DNA of 64,000 nt from Ulvibacter antarcticus (GTDB lineage Bacteria > Bacteroidota > Bacteroidia > Flavobacteriales > Flavobacteriaceae): contig NZ_REFC01000014.1 in NCBI RefSeq assembly GCF_003688405.1, positions 372,001 to 436,000 on the forward strand, read 5' to 3'. The notes beneath the pieces are model-generated. The model saw only the letters and a program-made list of their open reading frames with translations. It had not been told where the DNA came from and did no database searches. Below, in pieces: positions 9,462 through 18,737 of the stretch; position 1 is the first letter of the stretch; every line of letters starts with the position of its first letter. The translations under genes were made by a program, and so were the position numbers.

Positions 9462-11090
9462 CTATTTCTGAAGCAAATACAAATCCCGATACAGCCTGGT
9501 TTTATGTGACCTATGTTCCTTCCCCTGAGGATTCATGTCGTATCTGGTAATTTTTTCGATCGTATAAGCACTAAAAACTTCTTTAAATTTTTCAGTTTCT
9601 TCCTCTCCAACCAACAATCCGAACCGCTTTTCGGAAGGAATATTTATCTTTCCATCTACAGCTAATACCTCGATTTCATCGCCATAATCCCAAATTAATT
9701 CCGGTGTGAAATAGGTAAACTCGTACACCTTCAGATTTTCCGAAGCCTGCCAGTCATTTAGAAGTGAAAGCGGTTTGTATTCATCATTGATGGTAATCGC
9801 ACTTACAAGCGGTAACCCAATGGTCGTAACTGATGCGATGAAAGCAATAGTTAAATAAAATACGGGTAGAATTTTTCTTCGGAAGAGATTCCGAAGCATA
9901 AAAAATCCTATACAAAATAATACGATTGCAAGTATAGCAAACCTTATCCAGCTTCCTTCCAGCCCATCCTTCAGAAAAATATAACCGGCAATTGGAAAAA
10001 TGAGCCCTATAATTGCAATCAATCCAAAATTGAAATAGACAGGGATAGTTTCTCGCTTATCCTTTAAATCTGCAAACTTCCGAATCAAATATTCTATGTA
10101 AAACCCAATATTCAAAGCCATTGGGATAAGCACCGGTAGTAAATAGCGTGATTTTTTTTCAGGAATTAGGGAAAGCAAAATTACCGATCCCATGGTCCAT
10201 AAAAAGGTAAATAGATATGCTTTTTTGTTAAAAACCCTGCTTTTTAAATAAGGATACAAAAGACTAATAAATGCAGGAATAGTCCAGATACCACTTTGAA
10301 TAAAGAAGCTCCAATAATAGTAAAACGGCCGCACATTATAACCTGTCCAATTCGAAGTTTCCCGTTCTGTAATCTGTGCTACGGTAATTGGGTCGTAGGT
10401 ATAAGTATACCAATGCCACCATCCGGAAAGTACCAGCGCCACTGCCAAAAATACGACAAGCGGTATCACTCTCGATTTAAATTTTTTGTATTTGTAAACC
10501 ACTCCGTAGGCAATTAAAAAGGGTAGGAGTAAAGCGTAAAAAGACACCGGACCTTTACTCAAAAAGGAGCATCCAAAAAATACAGCTGCTAATAATGCAT
10601 GAAGATATTTACGTTTCTCCTGACTAAACAATAGGTATAATTGGAAAATACATACCATCATAAAACCATGCGTATAGATATCCCATTGTCCGTCACGTCC
10701 CGAGGCCACTATATAAAAGGAAGTTGCCAATACCAATGAACTTATAAATGCGTAACTCTTATTTTGAGTGATTTTTTCTGAAAGCTTATAACTAACAAGT
10801 ACTAGAATGAGGGTTATTAACGCAGCCGGTAATCGCATGGCAGCTACGCTTTTAATTCCGAAGATAGCTGCCGAAAAAGCCGTAAGCCAAGTGGGCATAG
10901 GTGGTTTTTGATATCTGGCTTCCCCGTTTAAAGTTGTGAGCAACCAATGACCATCCTGAAGCATCTCCCTAGCCGTTGTGAAATTTCGAGCTTCCATAAT
11001 ATTTACAGGTAGAGCGTCCAGATTCACAAAGAAAATAGCAACACATGTGAGAAGTAATAGCAGTAAATGGTTTTTATTAATCGCCTGCAT
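9462..11090 (-). CDS. ArnT/PMT-like glycosyltransferase (GT83 type), integral membrane
   Basis: 542 residues with about twelve membrane helices. The first periplasmic loop carries NIMEARNFTTAREML and ARYQKPPMPTWL, matching the acidic-Arg and KPP motifs of ArnT-type enzymes that move a sugar from an undecaprenyl-phosphate carrier to lipid A (or, in PMT relatives, to protein). The C-terminal soluble part is short. It overlaps the LAB_N gene by 14 bp and is the last of three leftward genes GT2-LAB_N-ArnT, which together look like carrier loading, flipping and transfer. Acceptor and sugar are not inferable. Confidence 0.88.
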   Translation of the reverse strand: MQAINKNHLLLLLLTCVAIFFVNLDALPVNIMEARNFTTAREMLQDGHWLLTTLNGEARYQKPPMPTWLTAFSAAIFGIKSVAAMRLPAALITLILVLVSYKLSEKITQNKSYAFISSLVLATSFYIVASGRDGQWDIYTHGFMMVCIFQLYLLFSQEKRKYLHALLAAVFFGCSFLSKGPVSFYALLLPFLIAYGVVYKYKKFKSRVIPLVVFLAVALVLSGWWHWYTYTYDPITVAQITERETSNWTGYNVRPFYYYWSFFIQSGIWTIPAFISLLYPYLKSRVFNKKAYLFTFLWTMGSVILLSLIPEKKSRYLLPVLIPMALNIGFYIEYLIRKFADLKDKRETIPVYFNFGLIAIIGLIFPIAGYIFLKDGLEGSWIRFAILAIVLFCIGFFMLRNLFRRKILPVFYLTIAFIASVTTIGLPLVSAITINDEYKPLSLLNDWQASENLKVYEFTYFTPELIWDYGDEIEVLAVDGKINIPSEKRFGLLVGEEETEKFKEVFSAYTIEKITRYDMNPQGKEHRSHKTRLYRDLYLLQK

Positions 11091-11709
11091 TAAATTGTTT
11101 TTTCCAGATAAATATATTCCGAATATAGATAATTAATCCGGCAATATGACCCACAAACAAAACGGGGTCCTCTCTAAATATAGCGTAGGTAAGGATCAAT
11201 GAGGCCCCGATTACGCTCATTCGCCAGAATCCTACCGGTAACTGCGAAACTTTGGTCTTTTCAGAATACATCCACTGATAAATAAATCGAAGGGTAAAGA
11301 TAATTTGAGAAACAATCCCTAGGAGTAGCAACCATAAAGGAATATCGTCATTGTGGAATAGTTCCTGCAAATCGTAGGCTCCGTTATTATATGCGTAGAT
11401 CACAACAATAGCCGGAAAGAATAATAAAAACCACTGCAATACCTTCGGGGATTTCTGCCATTCGCCTTGTAATTGGAGGTTCCGAATATAAATGTAATAG
11501 GTAAGTGCTTGCCCTAACATGATCGCAAAATCATCGCGAAGATGCCCATAGACAAATAGTAGAAATGATGCGAGTAAACTCAGCTTCCAGAATAAAGATG
11601 GAGTGACAATTTTCTTGCTTTTTTCAGAAAGAATCCATTGCAGTAGCAGTCTTCCGGAAAAGAGAATTTGAGCTAAAAAGCCAATTCCATAAATCAGCCA
11701 GTTGCTCAT
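11077..11709 (-). CDS. LAB_N (lipid-A-disaccharide synthase N-terminal) domain membrane protein
   Basis: 210 residues. Two tandem LAB_N-like modules: LAQILFSGRLLLQWILSEKSKK...PSLFWKLSLL... and SQIIFTLRFIYQWMYSEKTK...PVGFWRMSVIGA, each with three membrane helices ending in a GHIAGL/GQALTY-type segment. This domain occurs alone or fused to LpxB but has no LpxB catalytic part here. It overlaps both neighbours (4 bp with GT2, 14 bp with ArnT), so it is strictly co-expressed with them. Its small-helix architecture resembles EmrE-like ArnE/ArnF flippases; a flippase role is my inference. Confidence 0.85.
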   Translation of the reverse strand: MSNWLIYGIGFLAQILFSGRLLLQWILSEKSKKIVTPSLFWKLSLLASFLLFVYGHLRDDFAIMLGQALTYYIYIRNLQLQGEWQKSPKVLQWFLLFFPAIVVIYAYNNGAYDLQELFHNDDIPLWLLLLGIVSQIIFTLRFIYQWMYSEKTKVSQLPVGFWRMSVIGASLILTYAIFREDPVLFVGHIAGLIIYIRNIFIWKKQFNAGD

Positions 11710-12416
11710 CCTTTATTCTTAATCTCGTAATTAATGTACTTTTTCTTCATCCATAAATAGGCGAAACAATCCATTAATGGTCCAATTAATCGATTCCAGA
11801 CACCAAAATTCGCCGTGCCCGCCATTCTAGGAAAATGTTGCACAGGTACCTGAATTATCTTCCCATTCTGAAGCAAGATCATCGCTGGTAAAAAACGATG
11901 CAAGCCTTTAAACATTGGGATTCGCTTGGCATAGTCTGATTTGATCACTTTTAATGGACAGCCGGTATCATCCATACCATCATGCGTAAATGCACGGCGT
12001 ATCCCGTTAGCAATGGTAGATGACATGTTTTTTACAAAAGAATCTTTTCGATTTGCCCGAACCCCCGTCACCAGGTCGTATTCGCCAATTTTGGCTAGTA
12101 ACAGATTGAAATCTTCGGGGGCCGTTTGTAGGTCAGAATCTATGTAGCCAACTAATTCGCTTTCAACTGAATCAAAACCAGCCTTTATCGCAGCACTTAA
12201 TCCCCGATTTTCTGTAAAATTTATAAAATTAAAGTTTTCGTTTCGCTTACAAATAGCTTCGATTAACTCCTGACTATTATCCTTGGAACCATCATTTACA
12301 AAGAGAATAGAAGTTTTCTTCGTCGCAATTTTACTATAGTCCAGTAGTTCTTTTTCTACACGTTCCAGATTTTCCTCCTCATTGTAAACAGGAACTATTA
12401 TTGTAAACTCGTACAT
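11706..12416 (-). CDS. GT2 family glycosyltransferase, DPM1/ArnC-like
   Basis: 236 residues. GT-A fold signatures: TIIVPVYNEEENLERV at the N-terminus, FVNDGSKDNS, ENRGLSAAIKAGFDSVESELVGYIDSDLQTAPED (metal-binding DSD). It lacks the C-terminal membrane helices of ArnC/GtrB and so resembles the soluble DPM1 type that loads a sugar onto a polyprenyl phosphate. First gene of the leftward operon; its ATGA overlap with the LAB_N gene shows coupling. A TACTTTTG -7 box lies 24 bp upstream. Confidence 0.9.
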   Translation of the reverse strand: MYEFTIIVPVYNEEENLERVEKELLDYSKIATKKTSILFVNDGSKDNSQELIEAICKRNENFNFINFTENRGLSAAIKAGFDSVESELVGYIDSDLQTAPEDFNLLLAKIGEYDLVTGVRANRKDSFVKNMSSTIANGIRRAFTHDGMDDTGCPLKVIKSDYAKRIPMFKGLHRFLPAMILLQNGKIIQVPVQHFPRMAGTANFGVWNRLIGPLMDCFAYLWMKKKYINYEIKNKG

Positions 12417-12439
12417 ACGGCGAATGTGAAATATTTCTG

Positions 12440-12447
12440 CAAAAGTA
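12440..12447 (-). promoter_or_regulatory. -7 promoter box TACTTTTG for the GT2-LAB_N-ArnT operon
   Basis: Read on the minus strand the bases are TACTTTTG, an exact match to the Bacteroidota TAnnTTTG element. It lies 24 bp from the ATG at 12416, leaving a short leader. Confidence 0.6.
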
Positions 12448-12549
12448 ATTTTTTTTAGTTTAAGAGGAGAACGGTTTAAATGTTTATCTCTATGATAAAT
12501 GGATTTGTTAACTTTTTACGGAATCGGTTTTCTAAAGTTCGATTTTGTT

Positions 12550-12557
12550 TACTTTTG
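12550..12557 (+). promoter_or_regulatory. -7 promoter box TACTTTTG for the epimerase gene
   Basis: Exact TAnnTTTG match 28 bp before ATG 12585. A T-rich TTTTC about 17 bp upstream (12528-12532) could serve as the -33 region. It stands back to back with the promoter of the GT2 operon. Confidence 0.6.
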
Positions 12558-12584
12558 AATAGTATAATGAATACAAAAAATTAA

Positions 12585-13523
12585 ATGAAAGTATTAGTTA
12601 CCGGTGCCGCTGGTTTTATTGGTTCCCATGCTTCGGAAAGATTAGCCGATTTGGGCCATGAGGTAGTTGCAATTGATAATTTTTCGAATTATTACGATAT
12701 TTCTCTGAAGCGTCTAAATGCGGATGCATTAGCAGAAAAAGGAATATTGGTTCGCGATATTGACTTAAGATTCGATGATTTAAGCGAAGAGATTACAGAA
12801 GATTTGTCACATATCTTTCATTTTGCAGCCCAACCCGGCATTTCTGCTGCTAGTAGTTTTAAAGATTATAAGAGTAATAATGTAGAAGCTACTCAACGTC
12901 TGTTGGATGCAGTAGAGGTTCTTGATAAAAAACCATTTTTTGTAAATATTGCGACTTCTTCTATCTACGGACTTGTTGCTACCTTAACAGAAGATCAGGC
13001 TCCATTACCCGCATCCTGGTATGGAGTGACCAAATTGGCCGCAGAGCAATTGGTACTCGCTTATTCACGAAGAAACTTATTACAATCTTGTTCTTTGCGA
13101 TTGTATTCGGTGTATGGACCTCGGGAACGCCCGGATAAATTATATACCCGCTTGATCGATTGTGGTCTAAACAATAAGCCTTTCCCATTGTATGAAGGTA
13201 GCTCAGAACATCTGCGCAGCTTTACCTATGTACAGGATATTATCGATGGAGTGGTAAGTGTAATTGGAAAGGAATCCGTTTGCAATGGCGAAATTTTCAA
13301 TTTGGGTACCGAAGAAGAAAACACTACTGCCCACGGAATTGCAACTGTTGAAGAAATCCTTCAGAAAAAGATAGCTATAGATCACAAACCTGCAAGACCG
13401 GGAGATCAGTCACGTACCAAAGCCAATATCGATAAAGCTCGAAAACTGTTGGGATACAATCCCCAAACCAGATTGAAGGATGGCTTGGAAGCTCAGGTTA
13501 CTTGGTTTAAAAACACTTTTTAA
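12585..13523 (+). CDS. NAD-dependent nucleotide-sugar epimerase/dehydratase (extended SDR)
   Basis: 312 residues. N-terminal Rossmann motif GAAGFIGSH, catalytic Ser region ATSSIYG, and the YxxxK pair in SWYGVTKLAAEQ. The middle IDNFSNYYDISLK and FAAQPGISAASS resemble UDP-glucuronate 4-epimerases and GalE relatives. The C-terminal ARPGDQSRTKANIDKARKLLGY is the usual substrate-binding end. Transcribed divergently from the GT2-LAB_N-ArnT operon; it may make the sugar that operon transfers, which is an inference from position only. Confidence 0.9.
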   Translation: MKVLVTGAAGFIGSHASERLADLGHEVVAIDNFSNYYDISLKRLNADALAEKGILVRDIDLRFDDLSEEITEDLSHIFHFAAQPGISAASSFKDYKSNNVEATQRLLDAVEVLDKKPFFVNIATSSIYGLVATLTEDQAPLPASWYGVTKLAAEQLVLAYSRRNLLQSCSLRLYSVYGPRERPDKLYTRLIDCGLNNKPFPLYEGSSEHLRSFTYVQDIIDGVVSVIGKESVCNGEIFNLGTEEENTTAHGIATVEEILQKKIAIDHKPARPGDQSRTKANIDKARKLLGYNPQTRLKDGLEAQVTWFKNTF

Positions 13524-13746
13524 ATACTTTCTTTGATTGGTTTCACGTTTATAGATTAAACAGCACTATTTATTTTTATTAGTTCGGATCGTCGCTTCAT
13601 ATTAGGATATATTTCTATTTTGAAATATAGAGAATTGCTCGAAAATGATGATGTTAGAAATGAAGTGGAAGATAATGATGGAGACGATTGGTAAAATTAA
13701 TTATATTAGCAGCTTGGCATAAGCCAAAACAACTCTAACCAGATTT

Positions 13747-15735
13747 ATGGTGTTTTCTAAACTTTTTCCTGACAGGTTCAGGCTACTGTGGTATTTCGTT
13801 GCTACGTTTTTAACCTTGTCATTTATTGTTAGATTGATACTTTTAATCTGGAGTTTTTCAAACACTGAAAGTTCTTTTTTTGTGCTTGGAAATACCTTCG
13901 TAATTGGTTTTTTGTTCGATTTGGGGACAGTTTCCTTCTTTGCTTTGCCTTATGCCTTATATCTACTTATTTTTCCTCAGAAATGGTACGGTTCATTTGT
14001 CGATAAAGTGATTACCTATTTTGCATATTCCCTTGGCTTGATCATCTTTCTTTTTTCGTTTTTTGCTGAGTTTACCTTCTGGGAGGAATTTCAGCGGAGA
14101 TTTAACTTTATAGCCGTTGACTATCTAATTTACACCTATGAAGTAGTTAATAACATACATGAGTCTTATCCAATTCCCTTATTAGTTGGTGCAATACTGC
14201 TTTTATTGGCTGGATTACTATTCTTAACAATTAAAAAAGAGGTGTTTAAAGCTACATTTAATGGTAATTCTACTTTCAAACAAAAGATACTACCTGTTTT
14301 AATTTTCGGTATTATAACTGTCATTTTTGCATTATTCGTTGAAAACAAAGATGCCGAATTCAGTGAGAATCGATACAATAATGAGTTGGCAAAATCGGGT
14401 ATTTATTCCTTTTTTGCAGCCTTCAGAAATAACGAACTTTCCTATACCGAATTTTATAATTCCATTGATGCTTCAGAAGCGTTCGATCAAGTAAATTCCA
14501 AATTCACTTCCGAAGGAGATCTTTTAAAGAATACATCAGATCATTCTATTTTCAGAACAGTAAACACTGGCGATACTCTCCAGAAGAAAACACCTAATGT
14601 GATATTTATCTGTATTGAAAGCTTGAGTGCAGATTTTCTTGGGTCGTTTGGAAATGAACACAAGCTCACTCCGAATCTCGATTCACTTTCGAACGAAAGC
14701 TTATTCTTTACAAATCTTTTTGCAACTGGTACCAGAACGGTGAGAGGCATGGAAGCAATTACACTTTCTATCCCGCCAACGCCCGGCAGAAGTATTGTGA
14801 AAAGGGAGAATAATGGGTCATTATTCACGATTGGCGAAATCTTTAAACAGATGGGCTATCAAAGAAATTTCTTTTATGGCGGGGACGGTTATTTTGACAA
14901 TATGAATACTTTTTTCGGCGGAAATGGTTTCGATATAGTAGATAGAGGTCGAGGATTTTTGTTAGATGCTAATGTAAAAACACAAAGGACGAATATTGAA
15001 GATGAGGAGGTTACTTTTGAAAATGCATGGGGCGTGGCAGATGTAGATATCTACAATAAAGTAATAAAGGAAGCCGATAAAGCACATGCAAATGGGCAAC
15101 CATTTTTCGATTTCGTGATGACTACTTCCAATCACAGACCTTATACTTATCCTGAAGGAACGGTCGAAATTCCTTCCGGGAGTAATAGACATGGGGCGGT
15201 ACAATACACAGATTTTGCCATTGGAGAGTTTTTAGATAAAGCAAGACTGAAACCATGGTTCGAGAACACAGTTTTTGTGATCATGGCAGACCATTGTGCT
15301 TCCAGTGCCGGAAAACAAGAATTGGATATCAAAAATTATCACATACCAGCGCTTATTTATAATTCAGGACTTCCTTCCGAGAAGATATCAAAAATGTCAT
15401 CTCAAATTGATATGTTTCCCACCTTATTTTCATTGTTGCATTGGAAATATGACTCTAATCTATTTGGTAGAGACATCTTATCTATGCAGCCTTCCGAAGA
15501 AAGAGCTTTTATAGGTAATTATAGAAAACTTGGGTTATTAAAAGGTGATCAATTAATGGTTCTTGGCGATCAGAAAAAATCTAACTTTTATCGTTGGGAC
15601 AAGGCAACAAACGAACTTATTACACAGGAAGCCGATTCAAATTATTTGCAAGAAACCATTTCGTATTATCAGGTGGCAGATTATCTTTTTTCGAACGGCG
15701 GATTAAAACTTAAAACCCTGGGACTTGATAACTAG
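13747..15735 (+). CDS. LtaS/OpgB-like phosphoglycerol transferase (alkaline phosphatase superfamily)
   Basis: 662 residues: about five N-terminal membrane helices, then a large periplasmic sulfatase-fold domain. Visible catalytic features: VIFICIESLSADFLG (metal-binding Glu), a Thr-containing ATGTRTVRGME block where LtaS has its nucleophile Thr, TTSNHRPYTYP, and MADHCASS (Asp-His metal ligands). Family members cleave phosphatidylglycerol and pass glycerol phosphate to a glycan or lipid, leaving diacylglycerol. The next gene, a lipid kinase, overlaps its 3' end by 11 bp and would re-phosphorylate that diacylglycerol. The acceptor in this organism is unknown. Confidence 0.92.
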   Translation: MVFSKLFPDRFRLLWYFVATFLTLSFIVRLILLIWSFSNTESSFFVLGNTFVIGFLFDLGTVSFFALPYALYLLIFPQKWYGSFVDKVITYFAYSLGLIIFLFSFFAEFTFWEEFQRRFNFIAVDYLIYTYEVVNNIHESYPIPLLVGAILLLLAGLLFLTIKKEVFKATFNGNSTFKQKILPVLIFGIITVIFALFVENKDAEFSENRYNNELAKSGIYSFFAAFRNNELSYTEFYNSIDASEAFDQVNSKFTSEGDLLKNTSDHSIFRTVNTGDTLQKKTPNVIFICIESLSADFLGSFGNEHKLTPNLDSLSNESLFFTNLFATGTRTVRGMEAITLSIPPTPGRSIVKRENNGSLFTIGEIFKQMGYQRNFFYGGDGYFDNMNTFFGGNGFDIVDRGRGFLLDANVKTQRTNIEDEEVTFENAWGVADVDIYNKVIKEADKAHANGQPFFDFVMTTSNHRPYTYPEGTVEIPSGSNRHGAVQYTDFAIGEFLDKARLKPWFENTVFVIMADHCASSAGKQELDIKNYHIPALIYNSGLPSEKISKMSSQIDMFPTLFSLLHWKYDSNLFGRDILSMQPSEERAFIGNYRKLGLLKGDQLMVLGDQKKSNFYRWDKATNELITQEADSNYLQETISYYQVADYLFSNGGLKLKTLGLDN

Positions 15736-16612
15736 AATACATTTTATAGTCAATCCTGTAGCCGGATCCGGGAGGAATAAGCTATCGCCCGAACTAATGA
15801 ATAAGGTGTTTGGAAATGACATATATGATATAAAAATTAAGGAATCAGAGTTTGCCGGTCATGCCATAGAACTAGCAAAGGAATCTATAAAAGAAAAAGC
15901 AGAAGTGATTGTCGCTTGCGGTGGTGATGGCACCATTAATGAAGTTGCAGGATGTTTGGTGGGTACCAATGTGATTCTCGGGATAGTACCAATGGGGTCG
16001 GGGAATGGCTTAGCTTCTAACTTAAAAATTCCAAGGGATACGGTAAAGGCATTGAGAATTATTAAAAATTTCAAAGTAATTAAGATCGATACCGGAAGTA
16101 TTAACAATGAGTACTTCTTTAGTAATACAGGAATTGGATTTGATGCCCACGTAATTTCAGATTTTGAGGATAATAAGAAGAGAAAATTATGGGGATATAT
16201 TAAAGCAGTGATAAAGGCTTTGAAAACTTATAATTATTCAAATTGTGTTGAAATCAGTTATTTGAATGAACAAAAAAAGGTGTACCCCTTTCTACTATTT
16301 GTTTCCAATTCAAATGAAATGGGCTATAAAATGAGCCTAACTCCAAAAGCATCGTTGCAAGATGGTGTTCTTGATGTTATCATTGTTCCCAAGCTTTCAT
16401 CAATTAAAATGGTGTTTTTTACCATCTTGTTTTTTATAAAAAAGCACTATTGGTTAAAAGAAGTCGAGTTTATAAAAACGAACTCGCTAATAGTTAGAAA
16501 AAGTAATGACCACATTTTTAAAGCTCAAAAAGATGGAGAACGCCTTAAAATTGAAAAGGATACAATAAAGATAGAACTATTACCAAAGGCGCTAAATGTT
16601 TGTGTTACTTAA
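15725..16612 (+). CDS. diacylglycerol kinase family lipid kinase (DagK/YegS type)
   Basis: 295 residues from TTG 15725, which lies inside the end of the transferase gene; no better start exists and HFIVNPVAGSG follows directly as in the family. Nucleotide-binding CGGDGTINEVA (GGDGT at 66-70) and PMGSGNGLASNL (91-100) are intact. These enzymes phosphorylate diacylglycerol or related lipids at the inner leaflet. The overlap with the phosphoglycerol transferase suggests coupled translation and a direct metabolic link: recycling the diacylglycerol released by head-group transfer. Confidence 0.92.
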   Translation: MITRIHFIVNPVAGSGRNKLSPELMNKVFGNDIYDIKIKESEFAGHAIELAKESIKEKAEVIVACGGDGTINEVAGCLVGTNVILGIVPMGSGNGLASNLKIPRDTVKALRIIKNFKVIKIDTGSINNEYFFSNTGIGFDAHVISDFEDNKKRKLWGYIKAVIKALKTYNYSNCVEISYLNEQKKVYPFLLFVSNSNEMGYKMSLTPKASLQDGVLDVIIVPKLSSIKMVFFTILFFIKKHYWLKEVEFIKTNSLIVRKSNDHIFKAQKDGERLKIEKDTIKIELLPKALNVCVT

Positions 16613-16633
16613 GTGTTTAATTAAACTAATTTT

Positions 16634-17200
16634 ATGAAACGACTACTTTTAATCGTGGTGTTCATTTCCTGTACTCCAATTTTCGGTCAATCTCATCTTA
16701 GCGGTGAGGATAAAACAGAAAAAACGATTCAGGATATAGGTGACGTGCTTCAAATTGCGCTTCCTGCAGGAGCCGCTTTAAGTACTATAATTTTTAAAGA
16801 TAAAGAGGGGCTTTGGCAATTAACCAAGTCGTATGCAACAACGCTGGCATTGACATATGGACTAAAATACGCGATTAATAAACCAAGACCTGAAGGCGCA
16901 ACAGATGGCCACGCATTCCCTTCTGGTCACACTTCCTCTGCATTTTCGGGTGCTTCTTTTATTCAGCGTAGATATGGTTGGAAATATGGTGCTCCTGCCT
17001 ATGCTTTGGCCGGTTTCGTGGCCTACAGCAGGTTAGAAGGCTATAATGATCGTCACGATATGTGGGATGTTTTAGGAGGTATTGTAGTTGGGGTTGGAAG
17101 TACTTATATTTTCACCACGCCACAACAAAGAGATCATTATGAACTCAGTTTTAAAGGAGGAGATGATACCTATTTACTTGGTTTAACGTATAAATTTTAA
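16634..17200 (+). CDS. PAP2 family phosphatase with signal peptide (periplasmic/outer-membrane type)
   Basis: 188 residues. An N-terminal signal sequence (MKRLLLIVVFISCTPIFGQ) replaces the usual first cytosolic part. PAP2 motifs: KYAINKPRPEG, FPSGHTSSAFS, SRLEGYNDRHDMWDVLGG. The C-terminal DDTYLLGLTYKF looks like a terminal beta strand. It follows the lipid kinase by 21 bp, so it is probably in the same operon. Likely dephosphorylates a lipid or lipid A-type phosphate on the periplasmic side; substrate inferred only from family. Confidence 0.88.
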   Translation: MKRLLLIVVFISCTPIFGQSHLSGEDKTEKTIQDIGDVLQIALPAGAALSTIIFKDKEGLWQLTKSYATTLALTYGLKYAINKPRPEGATDGHAFPSGHTSSAFSGASFIQRRYGWKYGAPAYALAGFVAYSRLEGYNDRHDMWDVLGGIVVGVGSTYIFTTPQQRDHYELSFKGGDDTYLLGLTYKF

Positions 17201-17229
17201 CAGGACAAATTTTTACTATCTTTAAATAC

Positions 17230-18207
17230 ATGGATAAAAAACATATCATTTTATTGTTTGTTGGATTGTTTTTCTTCGGAATTGCCTTGTCACAAAAAAA
17301 GGATAATCTCAATTCAGAAATACAGTATTTTGATGTTGGAAACGGGGTGAGTTACGGTTATACCAAACCAAAATTCTTTGACATTCTTACCAACCAACCT
17401 CAAAATATGGTTGACTTTGGGAGTTTCTTAATTCAAAAAGAAAACATATTATGGACAGGGATGGCATTGGGAAGTACTGCAGCGCTAATTCCTGTAGATC
17501 AAAAATTATTGGACAATGCACAGGAAATTGGTGAACCTTGGGGGCTGGCCGATGATGTACGCTATATTCGTGTGTTGGGAGTGGAGCTAATTCCCCAAGA
17601 TATTAATGGTGCCATTTATTATTTAGGATATGGTCTGGTCCCCATGTTTATAAGTGCAGGCTTATACACTTCCGGCAAAATAAATAATGATTACAGAGCT
17701 ATAAATACAGCCAGCGTACTGATGGAAGTGCTCCTCACCTCAGGAGTTGTGGTTCAGGTAATGAAAAGGACTACAGGAAGGGAAAGCCCAAGCGCTGCTA
17801 TTGAAAACGGTAATCCTGGGGGGCATTGGACACCTTTTCCCAGTTTTAAAGCCTATCAGGATCACACGCCAAGTTACGATGCGATGCCTTCCGGCCATGT
17901 TACCACCTTAATGGCTACTATTACAGTGTTGGCAACCAATTATCCCGAAAAAAAATGGATAAAGCCGGTTGGGTATTCTTTAATGGGTGTTTTAGGTTTT
18001 CAAATGATGAGCTCCAGAGTGCATTGGGTATCCGATTACCCCTTAGCGATATTAATAGGCTATGCCATTGGCAAAAATGCTTCGAACCGAAGAATCACCA
18101 AGAAAATTGATGATTCTGTTGGAGAAAGGAAAACCACTTTTGAAACTAATTATTCATTCTCCAAAATAGGCGATATAAATGTCGTGGGAGTTTCAATTAC
18201 TTTTTAA
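17230..18207 (+). CDS. PAP2 family phosphatase, larger exported form
   Basis: 325 residues. Signal peptide up to GIALSQ, then a long N-terminal segment and several weakly hydrophobic helices. PAP2 motifs: MKRTTGRESP (variant motif 1), MPSGHVTTLMA, and SSRVHWVSDYPLAILIGYAIG (motif 3). A C-terminal beta-like tail (INVVGVSITF) as in its neighbour suggests a second phosphatase of the same compartment. A TATCTTTA box at 17217-17224 close to the ATG could give it its own weak promoter. Confidence 0.87.
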   Translation: MDKKHIILLFVGLFFFGIALSQKKDNLNSEIQYFDVGNGVSYGYTKPKFFDILTNQPQNMVDFGSFLIQKENILWTGMALGSTAALIPVDQKLLDNAQEIGEPWGLADDVRYIRVLGVELIPQDINGAIYYLGYGLVPMFISAGLYTSGKINNDYRAINTASVLMEVLLTSGVVVQVMKRTTGRESPSAAIENGNPGGHWTPFPSFKAYQDHTPSYDAMPSGHVTTLMATITVLATNYPEKKWIKPVGYSLMGVLGFQMMSSRVHWVSDYPLAILIGYAIGKNASNRRITKKIDDSVGERKTTFETNYSFSKIGDINVVGVSITF

Positions 18208-18302
18208 ATAGCAATTCTAATTTTGTCACTCTTTGTTAATTATTCTTCCTTATTTTAATATTGTTTAATTCTTTATTATTTTTAATAGCAAAAGTCTAAG
18301 TA

Positions 18303-18722
18303 ATGGAAAAGGATGTAATTAAAGTTGACGTAGTCATTAATGCGCCAATAGAGAGGGTTTGGAGTATGTGGGTCGAAGAAAAACACATATTAAATTGGAA
18401 TAGTGCTTCAGAGGATTGGCATACTACAAAGGCAAAAAATGATCTTAAAGAAGGCGGAAGCTTCAGTTCTCGAATGGAAGCTAAAGATGGCAGTATGGGT
18501 TTTGATTTTGAAGGTGTGTATAACCAGATAATTCCGAAGAAATTAATAACATATACGCTAGAAGACGGAAGGGAAGTTAGTGTTGAATTCATTTCCGAAG
18601 ATGGCACGACAAAATTGATAGAGAAATTCGATGCCGAGTCAATGAACTCTATAGAAATGCAACGAGGGGGGTGGCAGGCTATTCTTGATAATTTTAAAAG
18701 GTATGTTGAAACAACAGTGTAG
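18303..18722 (+). CDS. SRPBCC/AHSA1 family protein
   Basis: 139 residues. VVINAPIERVWSMWVEEKHILNWN is the typical N-terminal strand and helix of the START-like SRPBCC fold; GGSFSSRMEAKDGSMGFDFEGVYNQI and LEDGREVSVEFISEDGTTKLIEKFD follow, ending with GGWQAILDNFKRYVE. The family binds hydrophobic ligands or, in eukaryotes, Hsp90; the bacterial role is generally unknown. It is monocistronic and convergent with the APC permease gene 15 bp away. Confidence 0.9.
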   Translation: MEKDVIKVDVVINAPIERVWSMWVEEKHILNWNSASEDWHTTKAKNDLKEGGSFSSRMEAKDGSMGFDFEGVYNQIIPKKLITYTLEDGREVSVEFISEDGTTKLIEKFDAESMNSIEMQRGGWQAILDNFKRYVETTV

Positions 18723-18737
18723 TTCTTAAAATCTAAA

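Noticed and set aside
18303-18607. 103-residue minus-strand frame opposite the SRPBCC gene
   Set aside because: Fully antisense to a gene with clear family motifs; a shadow frame.
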